The translations under genes and the position numbers were made by a program. Shown here one piece after another: positions 12,843 through 24,558 of a DNA stretch of 64,000 nucleotides. The DNA is from Rosellinia necatrix. Its lineage: Eukaryota; Ascomycota; Sordariomycetes; Xylariales; Xylariaceae. The first letter of the stretch is position 1. Each line of letters opens with the position of its first letter. The notes beneath the pieces are model-generated. The model had not been told where the DNA came from. It made no database searches and was given only the letters and a program-made list of their open reading frames with translations. The stretch is from positions 2,418,001 to 2,482,000 of the forward strand of contig JAGYVD010000001.1 of assembly GCA_021209875.1 (NCBI GenBank). Reading direction: 5' to 3'.

Positions 12843-15800
12843 TAAAATATTAAGTTTTTTTTAAATCTAATAATTATAAATAATATAAACATAAGAATTT
12901 ATAAATTTTATAATTTTATTTAATAATTTTAAATTTTAATTAAATTAAACTGTTTAAATTAAAAAGTTTTATTTTTTGTTTTTGTATTATAAAGCGTTAA
13001 TAGCTAGATAATATTAAAAATATAAGGTTTAGCTTATTTTTTATTACTTAAATTTAGATTTTTAATAAATAGTAATAAATAATATAACTTTATTTTTAGT
13101 TTATATAAAAGTTTCTATATTTTTTTTTTTTTAATATTAAAGGTTTTTAGTTAGAGTAATAATAAGCGTTAATTTTATATAAGCTTTTTAATATTTTTAT
13201 TAAGTCTGCTTTTTTTTAATAGTTTATAAATTTTTATAAATTAATAACTAAATAAAAATTGTTTTAATTTTTTTTGTTTTAAAAATAGTTTTTAGTTCTG
13301 TTTATTATATTAAAATAAAACTTAAATTTAGTTTAATAAATAGTTTAAACTTGTTTTTAATAGTTTAGTTAAATTTTAAAGCTATAACGTTAATCTAAAT
13401 AAAAAGTTTTTTTTTTAAAAATAATCTAATTAAAATAAAACGATTTAAAAAAAAATAAAATATTATAAAAAAGTTAAATAAATTATTAAAAGTTTTTTTA
13501 ACGTATTATAATTATTTATAAAAATATTAAAAAATATTTTTAGTTTAAGTAATAACTAATAAAAAAATAAAACAGGTTTTAAAACTTTTATAAAGCAGTT
13601 ATTTATTAAATCTTATATTTTTAAAACATAATAAATATATAAAACTTTTATAAAACTTTAAAACATTTTTTATTTAAATATTATTTATTTAATGCAATAA
13701 AAGCAGTTTTAAGTTAGTTTTTATAATTTATTTTAATTGTTTAAAACCTATAGGCTATGTTTTTTTAAAAAAACACTACGTAATTTTTTTAAATTAAAAT
13801 ATTAAATATTTTGTTATGTTTATAAACTAACTATTAAAGCTTTATTATTATTTAATTAATAAAAATATAGCAATATATAAATTGTTTTTTTAGTTTTAAT
13901 TTTAATAAGTATTTTATTTATATTTTTAAGCTGAAATATTTAAATAAATTAGCCCGGCTGCTTTTAACTAAAAAAGATTTTTTCTGCAAAGTTTTTTTAT
14001 TTATTATATATTTTAGTTAATATAGTTTATAAAATTTAATAAATTTATTTATTATAATAATATGTTTTATTAAATCTATTATTTTTATATTTTTAAACTA
14101 ATAATAAAACAATTTTTTATATATAATAAAGTTTTTAAGCTTAAGCTTGTTATTTTTAAATAACAGCTTTATTTTTAATAATAAGTTGCAACGTTTTAAA
14201 CTATTAGTCGACTATTTATTAAAGTTTATTAAATAATAACTATTATTTAAATCGTTTTATTATTTTAAGTTTTTTTATTTCTTCTAACTTAAAAGCCTGT
14301 AAATAAGTTATATATTTATTACAAATATTTATTAATTTAGCAGTTATAGGCTTTTATAATAAATAAACGCTTGAATTATTTTTAAAAGCTATTAAATAAA
14401 TCTTATGTTTACTATTATTTTAGTTTTATGCTTACTAAATATTTTAAAATTTTAGCAGAAAAACTTATTTTGTTTAATAAACGTTAAAACTAGATCTGCG
14501 TTAAATTAATTATTTAATTTTAAAATAGTTATTTTTAATTATTATAAATATTTATTTTAAATACTAACGTATTAAAATTACTTATTATTTAGAAGTAATA
14601 AATAAACAGGTTTTTTTATTTTAGAGATTTTTAGCTAATTTATGCGGTATTAATAAAATAATTTTCCGGGGTTCTGCAGACTTAAAATTATTTTTTTTTT
14701 TTTTTTATTTTTATTTTAAAATAAGCAATATTATATATTCTTCCGACTTTTTTGTTTTAAAAATATAATTAAGCAAAATTTATTAAAATTAATAAAAATA
14801 GTAAATAAAAAAGCTTATAAAAAAATCTAGTTATATAAGTTATTAAAAATAGTTTTCCGCGATAATAAACAGTTAATAATTTATAAATTAATACTTAAAA
14901 GCTTTTTTATTAAAATAAAAACAACTTTATTAATATTATAAGTTTAATATGCAAGTTTAAAATATAAAATTAAGTTTATTAAAACAAAAAAATAAAAATA
15001 TTATATTTAATAAAAATTTTTTTTTTTAAAAGTTTTAAGTTTTTATAGCTTGGTTAGTTTTTTAAATTATTGTAGTTTTGTTTTAAAGCTTAATTTAAAT
15101 ATAAACTTTATATTAATTTTTAATTTTATAGTTATTAATGCTTTAGTTTTTATTAAAATTAATTTAGTAATATTAATTGCTTTTTAGTTATATTTTAATT
15201 ATAAATGTTTATATAATAGATTTTTTTTTTAAATTTTATTGTTTAAATTTAAATTATTATTATTTTTTCTAACAAAGTTTTAAAGCTTTAATTATTTATT
15301 TTTAAACGCTTTTTAAAACATTAAGTTTAATTAATACTGTTTTTATTATTTAAAAAATATATTTAGCTTTTTAATCTTTTAAAAATAATCTAATTAATAA
15401 TATAATTAATTATAGCAGCATTTTATTACAGCTAAGCTTTTTTAATAATAAATTATAAGTTTAATTTTAGCTTGTAATATAAGCATATATAACTAATATA
15501 ATTCTTTAAACAATAAATAAAAATATTACGTAGTAATAAATAAAAAAGTGCTATTATTAGCTATTTTTAATTTTAATAGTTATAATATTATTTTTAATAT
15601 TAATTTATAACGTTTAATATAATTAGAACTAATAAGTTTAAATAAAAGTTATTATTAATTAAATATTTTTTATTTAAACTAAACTTAGTTTTTTAAATAT
15701 AGCTAAAATATGTTTTTTATTATTATTAGCAGCTTAATTAATATATATAGCTTGGGCTAATATAGCTGAAAAACTTATTTTAGCTGCTATTAAATAATGT

Positions 15801-18547
15801 TTTTTTTTTTTAAACTTTTATAATTATTTAAACTTTATAATAAAAATAGTTTTATTTTATAAATAAGCTAAGCTTAAATAATAAAAATTTATTTAATAAT
15901 TAGTTTTAAATAATATTAAAAACAAGGTTAATTTTAATAATTAGCTAATATTTATATAATTTTTATAATTGTTTTTATAAGCTTAAATAAAAATAATATT
16001 TTGTTTAATAATCTATTTTCAAGCTTTAATTAGCTGTCGGATAAGTTTTTTATAATTTTTGTTAGGTCTGTTTAATTGTTTTACTTGCAAAATTAGATAA
16101 AATAACAGCGGTTTAAATAATATGTTTATTATTTTTTATTTTTTTTAATTAAAAAACATTATATATTTTAATATTATTATTTTTGTTTTAAATAAATATT
16201 AGATCTGCTAAAAACTTTTTATAAATTGCTTTTGTTTATAAAATTAAATAGAAAAAATGTTTATATAATTAAGCAATATTTAAACAGTTTTAGTTTTATA
16301 AGCTTAAAAGCGTTAGTTTTTATTTTATATATAAATTCCTGCTTTTTTTTTTTAATATTTAAAAGTCGTGATTTTTTATTAAAATTTATTATTATATTTA
16401 TATTTATATTAATAATAACTAGCTTAAAAGTTTATAAAGCTAAAAGATTTAAAAAACAGAAAAAGCTGCAGAAATTATATTCTATTTTTAAAAACAGCGT
16501 TTAATAAGTTATAATAAAAGTTTGTTAGTAATAATAATTTTATTTTATTGCTTTATAAATATAAGCTTTTTTTAATACAGCTTTTGTTTTTTAAGTATTT
16601 ATATACTTTATGTTTTTTATATTATAATTTTAACAAATTAAAATTAAACAAAGTTAATTTTATATTTTTTTATATTTTTTATGTTTTTATCGTATTTTTA
16701 TATATATTATATTTATTATATTTTTAATATATTTTATAATATTTTTTTTTAAAATGTTTTACGCAGATTTTCTTATTTATTTAAAAACTATTGTTCTGCT
16801 ATATTTTTTTATAAAATTTAAATGCTTAAAATAATAATTATTATTTTAGTTTTAAATATATTTATATTTTTAGCTAAAAGTTATAAAAATATATATAATT
16901 AATATTAGCTTAATAAAAACTATTTAAACATTTTATAATAAGCTTAGTTATAATAGTTTAATAAATACTTATAAACATTAAATTAAAACTAAAGTTTTAA
17001 AAAAAACCGGGGTAATATATATGCTAATAAAACAAACATTATAAATAATAACGCTATTTTATATTATTTTAACGCGGTTTTAATAGTTTTATTTATTTTT
17101 TTAATAAAATCGCTATTATTTATTTTAAGCAGTTATAATTTTATGCCTATTTAGTTAAAAAATTCTAATTTTTTATTAAGTTTTAAAATATACGCTATTA
17201 TAATATCTGCTATATATTAATATATATAAGCGTTTATAAATTTTTTAAATCTAGTTATTAATTTTTAACTAACTAGTTAATTAATAACTTGTTTATAAAT
17301 TTAGTTATTTTTGTTATAGCCCCTGTTATATATATTATAATATAAATTCTAACATAAATTTTTAATTAAATATTATTAGCTTTTAAAAATAATTTATTAA
17401 CACGATTTATTAACTTAGCTAAAAATTCTGCTAATAATCAGTTAAAATTTTTAATTTAAACTTTTAACTTTAAATTTTAATTTATTACTTTTAAAAAAAT
17501 TAGTTTATAAAACTTTTTAAAAAACCGTTTAATTTTTTATAAGTTAGCGTCCATATATTAATACTATTTTTAAGCTTTATTTTTAAAATTTTTATAAAAA
17601 CAGATTTTATTTTGTTTTATAAAACTAGATTATTATTAAATAAAGCTAAATTTTTAAAACTTTTTAAATATAAAAATTATATTTTTTATATATTTTTTAA
17701 GTTTTTATTTAAGCTTTTTAAAAAAATAATTTTTAATAAATATTTTAAAATTATTTATTTAAATAAAAGTTAAAAGCTTTAAAAATTAAGTTATAAACTA
17801 TATAAAAATAATATAAATTTATTTAATTAAAAAATTATAATATATTAAAAACTTTAATTAAAATATAAAAATTAAACATGTTTTTTTGTATAATAAAAAA
17901 TAAACTAAATAATTTGTTTAAATCAGCTTAAATTTAAATTTTAAGTTTTATATAAGCTTTTAAACAGCTTAACATTATATATTTTTTTAAGTTTAAATTA
18001 TTTTAATATTTTAACTAGCTTAAAATTTTTTATAAATCCTATGATTTAAAATTTTATATTAATATTATTAAATAAAAAAACAAAATAATTATATTAAAAT
18101 TAATACTAAATAATAAATTATTACTATATAATAATAAAAACAATTATTAAACTAATAATAATAAATACTTTTTATTTTTTTAAAGCTGATTTTTATAGTT
18201 TTAATTAATAAAATCTCGTTAAATAATAATAAAAAAAAATTAAATAAAAAAAAAACATGCATAAGTTTTAATTTATTTAAAAAACCTGTAATTTAAATTA
18301 AAGCTTTTAACAAAATATTTTAGCTTTATAGTTTATAAATATATTAATCCGTTTTTAATCTTTAGTCTGTTGCTATTGCTTTTTTTTTTACTTAATTTTT
18401 TTAAATAGCTACTACTAGACTAAAAAACCTTTTAACAACTTAATTAACTAATAATTCTAATAATAAACAAATATATAAGTCGTATTAAACCACGGTAAGA
18501 AAAAACTACACAAAAAAAAATTTAAATAGCTGCAGCTTTTACTAATT

Positions 18548-18655
18548 TATTAGGTTTAAAATAAGAAATAATATTGTATTAATTATAAAGCTATTTCCTA
18601 GGCTAGGGTAAAAGGTGGATAGGTTTAGGGTCCTGGGTGCACAGACCACCCTACA
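18548..18655. repeat. 108-bp terminal direct repeat, right copy (LTR-like)
   Basis: Partner of 6436-6543 in the same orientation. It starts TATTAGG, where the TG end has become TA, and ends CCCTACA. Normal-composition DNA resumes at once with GTCGCCCACG. Confidence 0.75.
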
Positions 18656-19950
18656 GTCGCCCACGCAACCGAGAACTCTATCATTCAAAAGTGCATCCCC
18701 AACTACCTATACACTAACGATATATATCTATGAGAATATCTATGGCAACGTATTCAATTCCCCAATCTCGTTCCATTTCATCTTATTCCATCTCATCCTA
18801 GGCGATTAGGACTAAGAGAGGGAGGATATACTTTGAGGCTGCACGTAAATTCGAAATGTGTGCCCTGCTTGGCTCACAGGTTACTTTTTGTCTAATCGAC
18901 TGTTCTTACGTGGCGTCAAAACTTATTGAGCTGTGCCTGGTGTACAAATCACTACCTACCTACTTACCTATCCTACCTATCCATACCCACCTAGCCCATC
19001 TACTTGTAGCTGCTACGCTTTATCCGAGTGACCTCGCTCACGCAAATGAGGGTAGATAGTAGATATAGCAATCAGTCCGCCAGGCTACAATCCTGAAATA
19101 CTGTAGGTACTTGGGTTTTATTCACGACTACAAGTATAATTCCATTCTTCGCTCGTCAAATGCGACCCATTATAAACCGAGATGGTGACGACGAGGAGAA
19201 GAAGTGCCCAGGGAAAGAAATACGGCGTATTCCCGCCAATCCGGGATTGGTCTTGGTAGGTACCTGTCAGTGCTTAGCCAGCTTAACCATGCAAAATAAG
19301 ACACACAGCACGGTTCGTACCGTGTTACTGCTACATGTTGCACATACGCACCACCTATCGACGTTGCTCTCCACGGAAACGAAGTGCCATGCAGTCTTGG
19401 CCATCTCAATTCCTCAGATGGGAATAGTCCCCCTTCACACCTAACCTACTTGTAGCCAACATCACGTTTCCTCTCAGGGCTTCTGCCAAGACCCTCCAAG
19501 CTCGACCTCGCCGCCACCCTCTCGCCAGCCACAATGACTCTGGCAAATGCGAGGCCGACCCGAGAGAGATGGGCGGAGATCACGCCCAATTGGGTAATAT
19601 GAAGAAGCCTTGTACCTACCTGTCTGCCATTATCACGTCAGATCGCGGCTAGCAGGCAATAGGCACTTTCATCTGTATACGGCGTACGTCTCTGGAGCTG
19701 GTAAAGAGAACCAATGGCCTTCAGGGGCCCGCGAGTCGGTATCAGTATATAATCATGGCAATGGATCTTCCTTCGTTGTCAACTCCTCGCTGCCTCTGCC
19801 TGCACACCAACCCGACCCCAAACACCTGGCCCGCCTGTCCTCTTGCAGCTCGGGCTCATCCTCTCTTGCTTCCTTCATAATTACTGTCCCCGGCAACGCG
19901 CGCTACCGGTGTTGCCTTACACGTTTCTTGCCTCGAAATAGCGAGGCGCC
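18656..19950. other. Intergenic region, no supported gene
   Basis: Normal-composition DNA from the AT-rich block to the hydrolase gene. It has pyrimidine-rich stretches such as CTACCTACTTACCTATCC around 18950, a style common upstream of genes in filamentous ascomycetes. Short frames (18856-19059 +, 19160-19444 +, 19610-20107 +) show no domain. The last part should include the promoter of the S33 hydrolase. Confidence 0.5.
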
Positions 19951-22128
19951 ATGCAGCCCCTCCGGCTCCCGACTCCGTTGCGAGCCGCTATGCTCGCCTT
20001 GGCGGCCACGACGACCGCAGTTCATGGGAGGTCCACACACCAACAGCTCGCGACCCGGGACTACCCAACAGGTGGCATACAATGGGAATCGTGTCCGGAC
20101 AATGTGAATGCCATAGCGGCCTTGGACGTCGAATGCGGTACTCTCGAGGTACCACTCGATTACACCGCTGCTGATAGCACCGAGACACTCGAGCTGTCCC
20201 TTCTGAAAGTCCCCGCTGTCAAAGAACCTGCCGACCACAGTATTCTCTTCAATTTCGGGGGCCCAGGGTTAGAGACCCGTCTAACGCTCGCCGCACTGGG
20301 CGACATGCTACAGGCGTAAGTATCATGTTGAGATCCTGTCCGTGTATCTGCATAGCCGCACACTGTCTTTTTCTCTTCTTCTTGAATCCCCTTCCAATTC
20401 TCCGTCTTCTGTGCTAGGTGGACGAAGAAAACGAGGGCCACAGCACACGGTGAACATAGCTAATACCGTCTGCACAGTGTTACGGGGGGCGAGCATGATC
20501 TCATCACGTGGGATCCTCGTGGCACAGCTGAAACACTCACATTCTCCTGTTTTGCTAATACAACGGCACGTGGTGAATTGGCTAGATTGTCCACACTAGG
20601 TAACTCTTCAGACGTTGCACGGGGTCGGCTCTGGGCGGGTGGGAAGCTCTACGCCGATGCTTGTGCAGAGTACCCAGAGGCCCAGGAGAGAGGCCCCTTG
20701 ATCAACACAGCCTTCACAGCCCGTGACGCAATGCGAATAGTGGATGAGGTAGAAGGGGATGGGTTATTAAGATACTGGGGTGAGTGTGGCCCCCCTCAGA
20801 TCGCGGAAAATAAAGACCGGGTTAGACTAACATTGGAGATCATCGTAGGATTCTCCTACGGCACCGATTTAGGATCAACCCTAGCAGCTCTGTTCCCAGA
20901 TCGTGTTGAAAAGGTCCTCATCGGTAAGGCTCTCAACGCCTCAGACCGCGGCTGAAGAAAAACCACTGACGCCTCACTGTTGTAGATGGAGTCTTTAGCC
21001 CAATCCAGTATTTCTACGAGCTGTAGGTCCATTCACGGCCGCAGCGAATAGTGCATCATTAACGTTCGTCTAGTGGCGACTCCGAGGGCTACGAATCTGC
21101 CGACGATACGCTTTCCGAGTTCTTTCGTCAGTGTGTCTCGACGCCTGAAGTCTGCACTCTTGCGCAAAGCCACCCCGATGATACGTCAGAGCAGCTTGAG
21201 GCGGCAACCTATCATCTCATCGAGGAACTCAAATACAGGCCCTTCACTTATGATGGCAATGTAATCGGCTATGATGAGCTGAAGAGCGCAATCCGATTTG
21301 CGCTCTATGCCCCTATTTCGTGGCTGTCCCTTGATAAGATATTGGACGCATTCCTTACAGAGCCGCGGAATGAAACACTTGCAGGGGCGGCCATCACCAC
21401 GTATCTCGGCGGCTCCCTTGCCGGACTGGCGCCCGCCGACGATGCGGGCCTCGGTATCGAGTGTGTTGACAAGGCTCCCCGCACTGACGACTTCGATGTC
21501 TTCGATGCCACGCTTGATAAAGCCCAAGCGGCTAGCCGTTTGTTGGGCGATGTGCTGGCCGCGCTCACCGCGACATGCGCCCAGTGGAGGTTGGAGGCCC
21601 GAGAGCGATTCACAGGTGGATTCGACACTGTCAAGCCCCGAAAGCCCCTGCTTGTGATTGGCAACACATACGACTCCGCGACATCGATCAACTCGGCAAG
21701 GAACATTAGCGAAACGATTAAGGGCAGCGTCTTGCTCGAGCACGGTGGCGTTGGTGTACGTCCATCCTCCCCCTTTTCGTCTCTAGACCCCCTCGCTCGT
21801 TGTGTATCCGTCTGCCTGTTTCAAAATGCTAACACGTCAACTTGGACCGGAACAGCACACCACCCTTCAGCACCCTTCCCTATGCACATCCCGTATCATT
21901 CAGAATTTTTTCCGTAACGGCACCCTGCCGGAGCCCAACACTGTATGCGAAACAGTCGCCACTCCCTTTAACTACGCGGTCTCTGGCCCGACGTGGCAAG
22001 ATCTGTTCCCAGAGCTCGGCTTCGAACCACCCAGCGGTAACGCTACCAAGTCTGCCAAATCGAAGCGCAGCCTTCACTCCGAGGACGCCCTTCAGAATAT
22101 CGGCCGCCCGAGGGGCGCTTTCTGGTAA
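19951..22128 (+). CDS. Secreted alpha/beta-hydrolase, peptidase S33 / TAP-like, 6 exons
   Basis: Exons 19951-20315, 20478-20779, 20849-20923, 20986-21022, 21074-21755 and 21856-22128. All introns are GT-AG (162, 69, 62, 51 and 100 bp) and all phases agree, giving 577 aa. A signal peptide of about 26 residues precedes the mature enzyme. Motifs: FNFGGPG near the oxyanion site, HDLITWDPRGT, the nucleophile elbow GFSYGT (Ser225), the C-terminal TAP-like region with LLVIGNTYDSATS (Asp460), and EHGGVGHTTL (His488). The His codon is the first of exon 6. The family (Pfam Abhydrolase_1 plus TAP C-terminal domain) includes secreted tripeptidyl and prolyl aminopeptidases; the substrate here is unknown. 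The residues after GGPG are shorter than the usual GGPG-x-SG loop. The nearby frames at 20342 and 21298 are shadows. Confidence 0.88.
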
Positions 22129-22457
22129 GCACAAGGCCGTGGCCGAGAGGTCGCCGCCTGTGCCATAGACATATGTTTTGGGGAGTGATGCCATAGAGGG
22201 AGATTTTAGACAGTTCTCCCGTTCGAAAACAAATGTATTTTTATATGCCTGGTTTAGAGCCATGAGGTCTTCTTCATACACACCCTTCTACTCTGATTGG
22301 ACTACCTGCTACCTTTATTCTACGTCAGTATGTTCGTTCGCGTGCTGCGCCTCTCGCGTTGATACTAACCCACAATACCACATCTCCCCGTCGCCTCCAC
22401 CAAGTTGGGTCGCATTATGAGTCCACCTCTCCCATACCGTCCTGTTTGGCCTCCATC
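22129..22457. other. Intergenic region between hydrolase and tRNA genes
   Basis: Presumably the 3' UTR of the hydrolase followed by spacer. No further gene is seen. Confidence 0.5.
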
Positions 22458-22555
22458 GCCTTGGTAGCTCGATTGGTTAGAGCGTCGGACTTTTTATGGT
22501 TCTTATCTGTAACTGGGTCATCCGAAGGCTGCGGGTTCGACCCCCGCCTGTGGCG
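22458..22555 (+). tRNA. tRNA-Lys(UUU)-like gene with a 24-nt intron, possibly a pseudogene
   Basis: D arm GCTC...GAGC, anticodon stem TCGGA/TCCGA and T arm GCGGG-TTCGACC-CCCGC are clear. The anticodon loop is interrupted: CTTTTT, then a 24-nt intron (about 22496-22519), then A. This gives anticodon TTT. Two things are odd. The acceptor stem GCCTTGG/CTGTGGC has one T-T mismatch and two G-T pairs. The base 3' of the anticodon is T rather than the usual purine. It may be a functional but unusual gene or a decayed copy. It lies 24 bp upstream of the initiator tRNA gene. Confidence 0.6.
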
Positions 22556-22579
22556 GCGGACAGTGATCGACTCTTATCA

Positions 22580-22651
22580 AGCTAGCTAGCTCAGTGGAAG
22601 AGCGCCGGGCTCATAACCCGGAGGTCGATTGATCGAAACAATCGCTAGCTA
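22580..22651 (+). tRNA. Initiator tRNA-Met (CAU)
   Basis: A perfect 72-nt cloverleaf: acceptor AGCTAGC/GCTAGCT, D stem GCTC/GAGC, anticodon stem CCGGG/CCCGG around CTCATAA, T stem GATTG/CAATC around ATCGAAA. The A1-T72 pair, the three G-C pairs beside the anticodon loop, and A at the first T-loop position mark the eukaryotic initiator rather than the elongator. No intron. The acceptor and D-arm region reads as a near-continuous AGCT repeat. Confidence 0.93.
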
Positions 22652-22680
22652 CCGACTACCAACTAGTACCCTGAACGTGG

Positions 22681-22709
22681 TTTTTTTTTTTTTATAAAAA
22701 AAAAAAAAA
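22681..22709 (+). terminator. Pol III oligo-T terminator, T13 followed by A14
   Basis: A run of 13 T starts 29 bp after the initiator tRNA and is followed, after AT, by 14 A. The T run suffices as a Pol III terminator on the plus strand, and the A run would serve on the minus strand. The two form a perfect palindrome. Confidence 0.7.
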
Positions 22710-23001
22710 GGAACTTATTGTTCGTTCTCTTTTCTCACATTGTCCTATGGCTTATTTTCTCGTCATTTTTCTGTTTTTATTGTGCCAGCGTTCATAAGGA
22801 GAGGAATGTGAACAGTTGATTTGATAATGAATGATTATCTGCCACTACTTTTAATATTTAAGTTACGTTCGGGAGTAGGAGGTGAAGTCGACGCCGAAGG
22901 GAAGCGGACAACCTCGGCCCCGGTAGTTGTCTTCAGCCTTCAATTCTTGTCGGGGCGGCCATATGGGCAGGCATCTGGGTACATCAAATTTAATTTGCGC
23001 T

Positions 23002-24558
23002 TCAGACACCACTCAGTGGGATTGTGTCAGCATATATATTGTCCACAAGCCTGTCAACTAGCACAATCCTGCCACCTGCTCGCATCGCCGGCCGAAATAT
23101 CCCGATCCAGTTTGGCTCTCCGTCGATATCACCCCATTGTTCGACATCGTGCGCCGTCACGCCTTCGTAGTCCGCGTGGAAGCTATAGCTCTGGAGCCCG
23201 GCGAGTATCAACGTTTTCAGCTGCAGGTGTCGACTCATCTCCTGCGCCCTGGCTATGATCTCGGATTTGCTGAGACACCTTTGCTCCGTGTTCAGGTCGT
23301 GGCTGTAGATCCGCAAGTCTAGGAATACACTCTCCAGTCGCGGCATATGAGACCAAGATAGCCATAAGTGGGCTGACCGCCCAAGATCCAGCGCCTGGTT
23401 AGAGTTATTGATCTCAATCGTACACCGGTGGCTGGCAGCCCCTATCACTTCCAAATCTTCCGTGCCTGCGCGGGTTAGTTCGAGAGGGGAATGGACCGCG
23501 ATATGTCGAAGGTGTTGATGGATTGGAATTAGGATGGGATCTGCTCTCCTCCCGGCAATATCGATCGACTCATCGTCAAATGGCAGAATACTCCCCATTA
23601 CCTGACTGGGTGGAGGCGAGTGATACCCGAAGTCGCTTCCGCCCCCGTTCCCTAATACCCCCATGATGGCTTCCTGGGGGGGATGGCTAGTACCGAGGGT
23701 GAAGACGTGGGTATGGCCGCGACAAAACTGTCGAGTATACTCGGACGAGGAATTCCCATCTATTGTAGCGATATTCAGGTCGAAGTCTACGATGGGGGTG
23801 AGTATATGATCGCCGCTGCCGTGAGCAAATGCATGTGAAAGGGTGCCAACCTGGGACCCTACGCCCCGTATGTAGGTCACGATCCGGGTAATTCTCAATG
23901 ATTCCTCGAGCTCCGGCGTCCCGCCTCGACAGATCCGCCAATCCGGAACAACGAGGTTGAGGGCGCATTTGTGTTCAACCGCCACCGCCCGCGAGATCAC
24001 CATGGCTAGAATCTCAGGTGGGAGGCAAGTCGGGCGTCCAACCTCCCTCTTTTCCCCGCTGTTGATGTCGTTCGCGTCAGTGGAAGCTCGCTCGTCCCTT
24101 CGAAGGCTTATCAAAGGGGGGTCAGCAGTAGGCTTAACCGCACCGCGGGAACCGACAGCAGCCACACAGACAGTTGGGGCCAAGTAGTTCAGAGACGGCC
24201 TACTTACCGTTGGGGATGTTGTTAGAAATGCCGTCTGCAGTCGCCCTGGGAAGACAGTGCTTGGCTCCCCTACATTGGGTGTGCAGGTTACCTGGCACAT
24301 CGGCCACTCCAACGCAAAACCAAGCGTGTCGGTGATGGCCTCGTGCGCCGATTCCAGTCCAAGGCAGGGGTTTTCTCGTGGCTGGCCCCGCGGTTCGGGT
24401 CCAGAGACCTGCCCACGCTTCAACACCCCGCCGGCAATAGTAACGCCTTGCATTTCAGAACAATGAAATGCTGCGATGAGGCTGTGGACCGCCCTGATTG
24501 CCTCGGGGGAGGAATGCATGAAAGAGACCGGGGAAGAACTACTCGTAGAACTACTCAT
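23002..24558 (-). CDS. F-box-like hypothetical protein
   Basis: Single open frame of 518 aa on the minus strand, start at 24558. I do not recognise a named family. Residues about 178-210 (CLPPEILAMVISRAV...ALNLVVPDWRIC) fit an F-box-like pattern, and the C-terminal half has leucine-spaced segments (LRHIAVHSPLEL, LESVFLDLRIYS, LKTLILAGL) as in fungal F-box proteins that present substrates to SCF ubiquitin ligases. That role is inference. A strong donor (GTAAGT at 24207-24202) with an acceptor at 24134-24133 would remove 75 bp in frame, so a short intron may exist. The composition is like the other genes, with no sign of RIP. Alternative: an orphan protein without an F-box. Confidence 0.6.
   Translation of the reverse strand: MSSSTSSSSPVSFMHSSPEAIRAVHSLIAAFHCSEMQGVTIAGGVLKRGQVSGPEPRGQPRENPCLGLESAHEAITDTLGFALEWPMCQVTCTPNVGEPSTVFPGRLQTAFLTTSPTVSRPSLNYLAPTVCVAAVGSRGAVKPTADPPLISLRRDERASTDANDINSGEKREVGRPTCLPPEILAMVISRAVAVEHKCALNLVVPDWRICRGGTPELEESLRITRIVTYIRGVGSQVGTLSHAFAHGSGDHILTPIVDFDLNIATIDGNSSSEYTRQFCRGHTHVFTLGTSHPPQEAIMGVLGNGGGSDFGYHSPPPSQVMGSILPFDDESIDIAGRRADPILIPIHQHLRHIAVHSPLELTRAGTEDLEVIGAASHRCTIEINNSNQALDLGRSAHLWLSWSHMPRLESVFLDLRIYSHDLNTEQRCLSKSEIIARAQEMSRHLQLKTLILAGLQSYSFHADYEGVTAHDVEQWGDIDGEPNWIGIFRPAMRAGGRIVLVDRLVDNIYADTIPLSGV

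Larger units (their letters stand above)
6544..18547. mobile_element. RIP-degraded repeat interior, 12 kb, no intact gene
   Basis: The composition falls abruptly to mostly A and T just after the left 108-bp repeat and recovers just after the right one. The sequence is T-rich on the plus strand over most of its length. Every frame is closed by frequent stops; the only frame of note (16226-16504) is low-complexity Ile/Phe/Lys text expected by chance. I take the block to be one or more retroelements destroyed by RIP. At 12 kb it is longer than a single typical LTR element, so nested insertions are likely, but I could not delimit any inside. Confidence 0.7.

Noticed and set aside
16226..16504. 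92-codon plus-strand frame in the AT-rich block
   Set aside because: Low-complexity Phe/Ile/Lys text that arises by chance in such composition; no homologous pattern.
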